Origin: Vulcanimicrobiota bacterium | GTDB taxonomy: Bacteria; Vulcanimicrobiota; Vulcanimicrobiia; Vulcanimicrobiales; Vulcanimicrobiaceae | Reading direction: 5' to 3' | NCBI GenBank assembly: GCA_013036105.1 | Contig: JAAXCX010000009.1 | Location: 1 to 64,000, forward strand | DNA length: 64,000 bases | Shown: positions 60,059-64,000 of the stretch, piece by piece | How the letters are laid out: every line of letters begins with the position of its first letter | Position numbering within the stretch: position 1 is the stretch's first letter | The notes under the pieces: generated by a model | What the model was told of the DNA's origin: nothing | The model's database searches: none | The model's input: only the letters and a program-made list of their open reading frames with translations | Program-made: the position numbers and the translations under genes

Positions 60059-63000
60059 TGAACCACCGCACTTTTCCCCGCAAACCCCGCGTAGAGCACG
60101 GGAATGACGATCAGCGTGAATGCCGTTGCGGTGGAGAGGCCGCCGATCACGGCGATCGCCAGCGGCTGTTCCATCGCCGAACCCGATCCGATTCCGAATG
60201 CGAGCGGCAGCAAACCGCCGATGGCCGCACAGGTCGTCATGACGATCGGCCGCAGACGCGTGCGCCCCGCGGCCACGAGTGCGTCGTGCACGTGCGCGCC
60301 CTCCAGGCGGCGTTTGTTGGCGACGTCGATAAGCAGGATACCGTTTTTGACGACGATACCGACGAGCAGCAGGATACCCATGAAAGACGAGACGTTGAAG
60401 GGCGTCCCCGTGACAAACAATGCGCCCGCGACGCCGATGATTGCCAGCGGAATAGCGGTCAGGATAACGAGCGGCAGCCGGAACGACCGGAATGCCGCGA
60501 GCATCACAAAATAGACGAGCGCGACCGCAATCAGCACCACTTGCACGAATTCATGAAACGATTGCTGCTGAGCTTCGTACGCTCCGCCGATAGACGCCGA
60601 ATAGCCGGGCGGTAAAGAAATATTTTGCAGCGTTCGCTGCACGTTTCCAATCACCGAAGACAGTGTGACGCCGGTATAATTTGCGGTGATCACCATGACG
60701 CGTGCGCCGTTGATTTCAGTGATATCGGTCGACAGGCGGCTCGGACTGATCTGCGCGACGGAATTCAGCGCGACGACGCCGGCCGGTGTGGAGATCAGGC
60801 CCGCGGCCGAATCGCCTTGCGGCGTGAGGACGCTGACGCGCACCGGAACGCGGTTGAGCGATCCGGCAACGTCGGTTGCAATGCCGCCTTGTGCTGACGC
60901 TGCAAGCGCGTTTCCCAAATCAGCCGCGGTCATGCTCAAGGCCGCCAGCCGCCCGCCATAGGGTGCGATGCGCAGCGTAGGATCGTCGTAGCTGACGCCG
61001 GAGAACGCATCGGCGAGTCCCGGCACACCGGATATCTTGTCGGTAATCCGGTTAGCCAGCGCGATCAGCGTATCTTGATCGGGGCCGCGCACCGTAATCT
61101 GGATCGGCGAGGGTGCGCCCGACATGTCGTTGATCATGTCTTCCAAGATTTGGTGAAAGTCGAACTGTGCCGCGGGTATCGCCGTCGTGTAGGCATTGCG
61201 CAGGCGCTCGCTGACGGCCTCATAGGAAGGGCGCGCGCCGCTGCGCAGGCGGATGCGGATCGTGCCTTGGCGCACCTGCGTCGGCGAGAAGCCGTTGGTG
61301 TCGATTCCGGTAAAGCGGCCCACCGATTCAACCGCAGGGTCGCGCAGTGCGATGCGCTCCATGGTCGTAGCTGCCGCATCGCTAGCTTCGATGGTCGTGC
61401 CCACCGGCATGGCGTAGCGAATTTCGAACTGGCCCTCGTCGAGGTGCGGAAGAAAGTCGCTGGGAAGCTTGGCGAGCAGCAGCACGGTGACGATCAGCAC
61501 GACGACGGAGCCGCCGTACACGGCCGCGCGTTTGTGAAGCGCCCACCGCAGCAGCGGTTCGTATCGCGCAAGCAGACGCGCGATGAAGCCCGTATCTTCG
61601 CCATGCGTAGTCTCTTCAGGCAGCAGGGTCTGCGCCAGAATAGGTGCGACGAACAGCGCCAAGCAAAGCGAGACGATCAGTGAAGCGGCGAGCGTCAGCG
61701 CGAGCGCGCGGAAGAAGAAGCCGCTGACGCCCGAGAGCAACAGCAAGGGAACGAACACGACGACCGTGGTGAATGTCGATGCCGCCATCGGCGCGGCGAG
61801 CTCTCCCATCGAAATCGTAATGACGTCGGTTTTCCGCATGCCCGGATAGACGCGAAAATTGCGCGCGATGTTCTCGACGACGACGATCGCGTCGTCGATG
61901 ATCAATCCTACAGCGACCGCGAGGCCGCCGACGCTCATGAGGTTGAGCGTCTGTCCGAGGCGGTTCATCACGAAGACGGCGATAGCCATCGCAATGGGAA
62001 TCACGATTGCCGCGACCATCGTCATGCGAAGGTTCCGCAGGAAGACGAGGATCACGAGTATGGCGAGAAACGCGCCTGCCAGGATGGCGTCGCGCAGGCT
62101 GCGTTGAGACTCCACGACGAGATCCGTTTGATCCCAATAGCGCGAGATCGCGATGCCGGCCGGCAGTTGAGCCGACAAGACCGCCATTTTCGCTTTGATG
62201 GCGGAGGACATTTTCACCGCGTCGGTTCCGGGCAAGCCGAAAAAATTGAGGACGACGGCGTGTTGCGCATCGTAACTCACTTGCGTCGTTAGCGGTGCGA
62301 CGCCGAGGGACACCGCGCCCAGCTGTCCGACCGACACGGGCAAACGCCCCGCTGCGGGCACGACAATCGACGCGATTGCTGCCGCGTTTTTCACGTTCGC
62401 GTCAAGGACGAGTACGTTGCGCCGGTAGTACTGCTGCGCGATGCCGAGCGAGCTGACCCCGTTTGCCTCCGATATCGCGTTTGCGACGTCTTGCGCGGCC
62501 ACTCCCCGCGCCGCTAGCGCGGCCGGGTCGAGCGTAACGTGATATTCACGCTGCGGACCGCCGACCATAAGAATCCGGGCGAGTCCGGGCGTGCCGTAGA
62601 ATTCGGGAAGAAGCGATTGCTGCGCCAGCTCGCGCAGCATCGTTTGCGACATCGAGTGCGCGACGAGCGCGTAGGAAACCACCGGTTCGCTGTTCGGATT
62701 GACGATGACGGCATCCACGCCCGTCAGCGCCGGAATCGAGGCGCGCACTTGCGCGACGGCTTGGTTGACGTATTGCACATCGAAGCGTGCGTCGGTCTTT
62801 GGATCGAAGGTCACGAGAAATTCGGCGCTGCCTTGCGCCGAGTTGGCCGTCACACGCGTGACCGATGGCAATCCAAGAAAGGCATTCTCTAACGGAAGGG
62901 TGACCGCCGTGCGCACCTGATCCGGCGGAAGGTCGCCGGCTTCCGCAACGACGTCGATCCGCGCGAACGACATATCCGGAAAAATGCTCGCGGGCGTAGC

Positions 63001-63090
63001 CGAGTAAGCCCACACGCCGGTCACGGCGAGCATGGCCACCAAGAACACGATCGTTTTTCGGTGCCCGAGCCCGAACGACGAGATCTGCAA
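60055..63090 (-). CDS. RND-superfamily efflux pump
   Basis: A 1011-residue proton-driven inner-membrane pump with about 12 membrane segments and two large periplasmic loops. GLIIDDAIVVVENIARNF in membrane segment 4 carries the paired Asp used for proton transfer. ISSFGLGHRKTIVFLVAML, LPSDFLPHLDEGQFEIRYAMP and VVKNGILLIDVANKRR are typical of the family. The LDEGQ phrase is closer to heavy-metal or nodulation-type pumps than to AcrB. TTG start at 63090. The neighbouring sensor kinase suggests induction by an external signal. Confidence 0.94.
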   Translation of the reverse strand: MQISSFGLGHRKTIVFLVAMLAVTGVWAYSATPASIFPDMSFARIDVVAEAGDLPPDQVRTAVTLPLENAFLGLPSVTRVTANSAQGSAEFLVTFDPKTDARFDVQYVNQAVAQVRASIPALTGVDAVIVNPNSEPVVSYALVAHSMSQTMLRELAQQSLLPEFYGTPGLARILMVGGPQREYHVTLDPAALAARGVAAQDVANAISEANGVSSLGIAQQYYRRNVLVLDANVKNAAAIASIVVPAAGRLPVSVGQLGAVSLGVAPLTTQVSYDAQHAVVLNFFGLPGTDAVKMSSAIKAKMAVLSAQLPAGIAISRYWDQTDLVVESQRSLRDAILAGAFLAILVILVFLRNLRMTMVAAIVIPIAMAIAVFVMNRLGQTLNLMSVGGLAVAVGLIIDDAIVVVENIARNFRVYPGMRKTDVITISMGELAAPMAASTFTTVVVFVPLLLLSGVSGFFFRALALTLAASLIVSLCLALFVAPILAQTLLPEETTHGEDTGFIARLLARYEPLLRWALHKRAAVYGGSVVVLIVTVLLLAKLPSDFLPHLDEGQFEIRYAMPVGTTIEASDAAATTMERIALRDPAVESVGRFTGIDTNGFSPTQVRQGTIRIRLRSGARPSYEAVSERLRNAYTTAIPAAQFDFHQILEDMINDMSGAPSPIQITVRGPDQDTLIALANRITDKISGVPGLADAFSGVSYDDPTLRIAPYGGRLAALSMTAADLGNALAASAQGGIATDVAGSLNRVPVRVSVLTPQGDSAAGLISTPAGVVALNSVAQISPSRLSTDITEINGARVMVITANYTGVTLSSVIGNVQRTLQNISLPPGYSASIGGAYEAQQQSFHEFVQVVLIAVALVYFVMLAAFRSFRLPLVILTAIPLAIIGVAGALFVTGTPFNVSSFMGILLLVGIVVKNGILLIDVANKRRLEGAHVHDALVAAGRTRLRPIVMTTCAAIGGLLPLAFGIGSGSAMEQPLAIAVIGGLSTATAFTLIVIPVLYAGFAGKSAVVQ

Positions 63091-63133
63091 CGGCCCCAGG
63101 ATACATCCCGAATGTTACTGCAGTATGAACGGC

Positions 63134-64000
63134 CTAGGCCGACGGAAATATCAGCCGCGTTTCCGCTTGCCCTCCTGTGTTTGACAGCCGGACTTTTCCG
63201 CCAAAAGCGCGCGCGACCGAATCGGCAACCGCCAACCCCAAACCGCTGCCGCTTCCCGATCCCTCTCCGCGCCAAAATCTTTCCAGGCCGTGCTCCAATG
63301 CTTCGGGAGAAAATCCCGGCCCGTCGTCGCGCACGCTCAGCTCGACCGTTGCGCCCGTGCCGCCGGCGCGCACTTCGATCCGCCCACCTGCGGGAGCGTG
63401 CTTTACGGCGTTGTGCAGAACGGCAAGCACGGCGCGCTCTAACTCTGCCGAGCTGCCGGCGACTCGCGTGAGGCCCGAGGCCGCAAAATCTATTTCGACC
63501 ATTTTCGCGGCCGCCGCCCCGGCGATGCGCGTGCAGGCCTCGCGCGTAATCTCGCTCAGATCGACGCGCGCGACCTCGAGTGCGCCCGCATCGGCGCGCG
63601 CGACCGAAAGCAAATCGCCGATGAGCGCTTCCATGCGGTCCGCTTCTTGCGAGATCGTCGCCAGCGCCTGCCGGTAAGCGGCGGTGTCTCGCTCTTTCGT
63701 CAGCGCCAAATCGGATTCGGCGCGAATGACCGCGAGCGGCGCGCGCAAGTCGTGCGATGCGTCGGCGGTGAAACGGCGTTGTCGCGCGACGACTTCTTCG
63801 AGCGCGCGATGTGTCACCGCATTGCCGGCGAACCACGCGAGCGCCGCAATAACGACCGCAGCGAACAAGAATGCAACCGCGGCGCCGCGATCGGTCTCAT
63901 CGATCCAGTCGCTCGGGCGCCAGACGACGACCTTGCCGTCGCGCGCACCGTTTCGCGTGATCGGCAGAGCAAATACGCGCAGTGCGGCTTCCCCGCGTCC
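63134..64000 (-). CDS. Sensor histidine kinase (5' end beyond the window)
   Basis: The C-terminal part of a membrane sensor kinase. From the right edge inward: part of an extracytoplasmic domain (LRVFALPITRNGARDGKVVVW), one membrane segment (VAFLFAAVVIAALAWFAG), and a dimerisation domain with the phosphorylated His in RRFTADASHDLRAPLAV. The ATPase follows, with N-box VLHNAVKHAPAGG, G1 DDGPGFSPEAL and G2 GSGSGLGLAV. The frame is open to base 64000, so the TTG at 63868 is not the start. It precedes the RND operon by 43 bases and probably controls it; a response-regulator gene is expected upstream, outside the window. Confidence 0.92.
   Translation of the reverse strand, partial: GRGEAALRVFALPITRNGARDGKVVVWRPSDWIDETDRGAAVAFLFAAVVIAALAWFAGNAVTHRALEEVVARQRRFTADASHDLRAPLAVIRAESDLALTKERDTAAYRQALATISQEADRMEALIGDLLSVARADAGALEVARVDLSEITREACTRIAGAAAAKMVEIDFAASGLTRVAGSSAELERAVLAVLHNAVKHAPAGGRIEVRAGGTGATVELSVRDDGPGFSPEALEHGLERFWRGEGSGSGSGLGLAVADSVARAFGGKVRLSNTGGQAETRLIFPSA

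Overview
The window is gene-dense, GC-rich bacterial chromosome: about 63 protein genes, almost no intergenic space, and many 1-14 bp stop/start overlaps. I see no rRNA, tRNA, CRISPR array, phage or insertion sequence, and no gene-free stretch over 300 bases. The cell looks diderm and probably aerobic or microaerobic: it has a TonB-dependent receptor, an RND-TolC efflux system, lipoproteins, cytochrome c and beta-oxidation. It also carries a cell-wall cluster in an actinobacterial order (FhaA, FhaB, PstP, RodA). This mix suggests a deep-branching diderm of the terrabacterial side, with Candidatus Eremiobacterota (WPS-2/Vulcanimicrobiota) as my best guess. That placement is inference only.

Layout. 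1-6911: a translationally coupled run, hslU (3' end), GNAT, def, fmt, rsmB, two FHA proteins, a PP2C-like protein without its catalytic aspartates, and an FtsW/RodA polymerase whose start seems to be an AUA inside an ATAA overlap. 6973-9899: a 7TMR-DISM/GGDEF cyclase, a lipoprotein cytochrome c and a secreted protein. 9896-13861: an ATLF-like metalloprotease, DUF5996, a secreted protein, a cyclopropane-fatty-acid-type methyltransferase and a Fur regulator. 13936-18855: a three-gene beta-oxidation operon. 18852-21541: a secreted protein, a PDZ/membrane/GAF sensor and a WGxxGxxG protein. 21542-24459: selD, which reads through an in-frame UGA as selenocysteine, divergent from a pseudouridine kinase and glycosidase pair. 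24461-27832: a SpoIIE phosphatase/HATPase fusion and a sedolisin-like lipoprotein. 27885-30665: GerMN, amidase and glutamate racemase, with an intrinsic terminator overlapping the GerMN start. 30655-37513: a flavin monooxygenase, a PAP2 protein, dxs, secG and oppDF. 37617-44801: secreted and membrane proteins including an OafA-type acyltransferase, an S9 peptidase, an MFS carrier, a GH20 hexosaminidase and a histone-H1-like protein. 44808-49787: a TonB receptor, a two-site aspartic protease and small secreted proteins. 49803-57742: a peptidoglycan-recycling operon (ABC ATPase, NagZ, serine hydrolase, AnmK, amino-sugar kinase, MurQ, DUF4127). 57744-64000: a sensor kinase, RND pump, TolC and membrane-fusion-protein efflux operon running off the right edge.

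Two themes stand out. The first is cell-wall biology, in four places: the FHA/RodA cluster, the amidase-MurI cluster, the GH20 gene and the recycling operon. The second is unconventional decoding or gene starts: a UGA selenocysteine codon with a plausible SECIS hairpin, an apparent AUA start, and start codons embedded in a terminator and in an inverted repeat.
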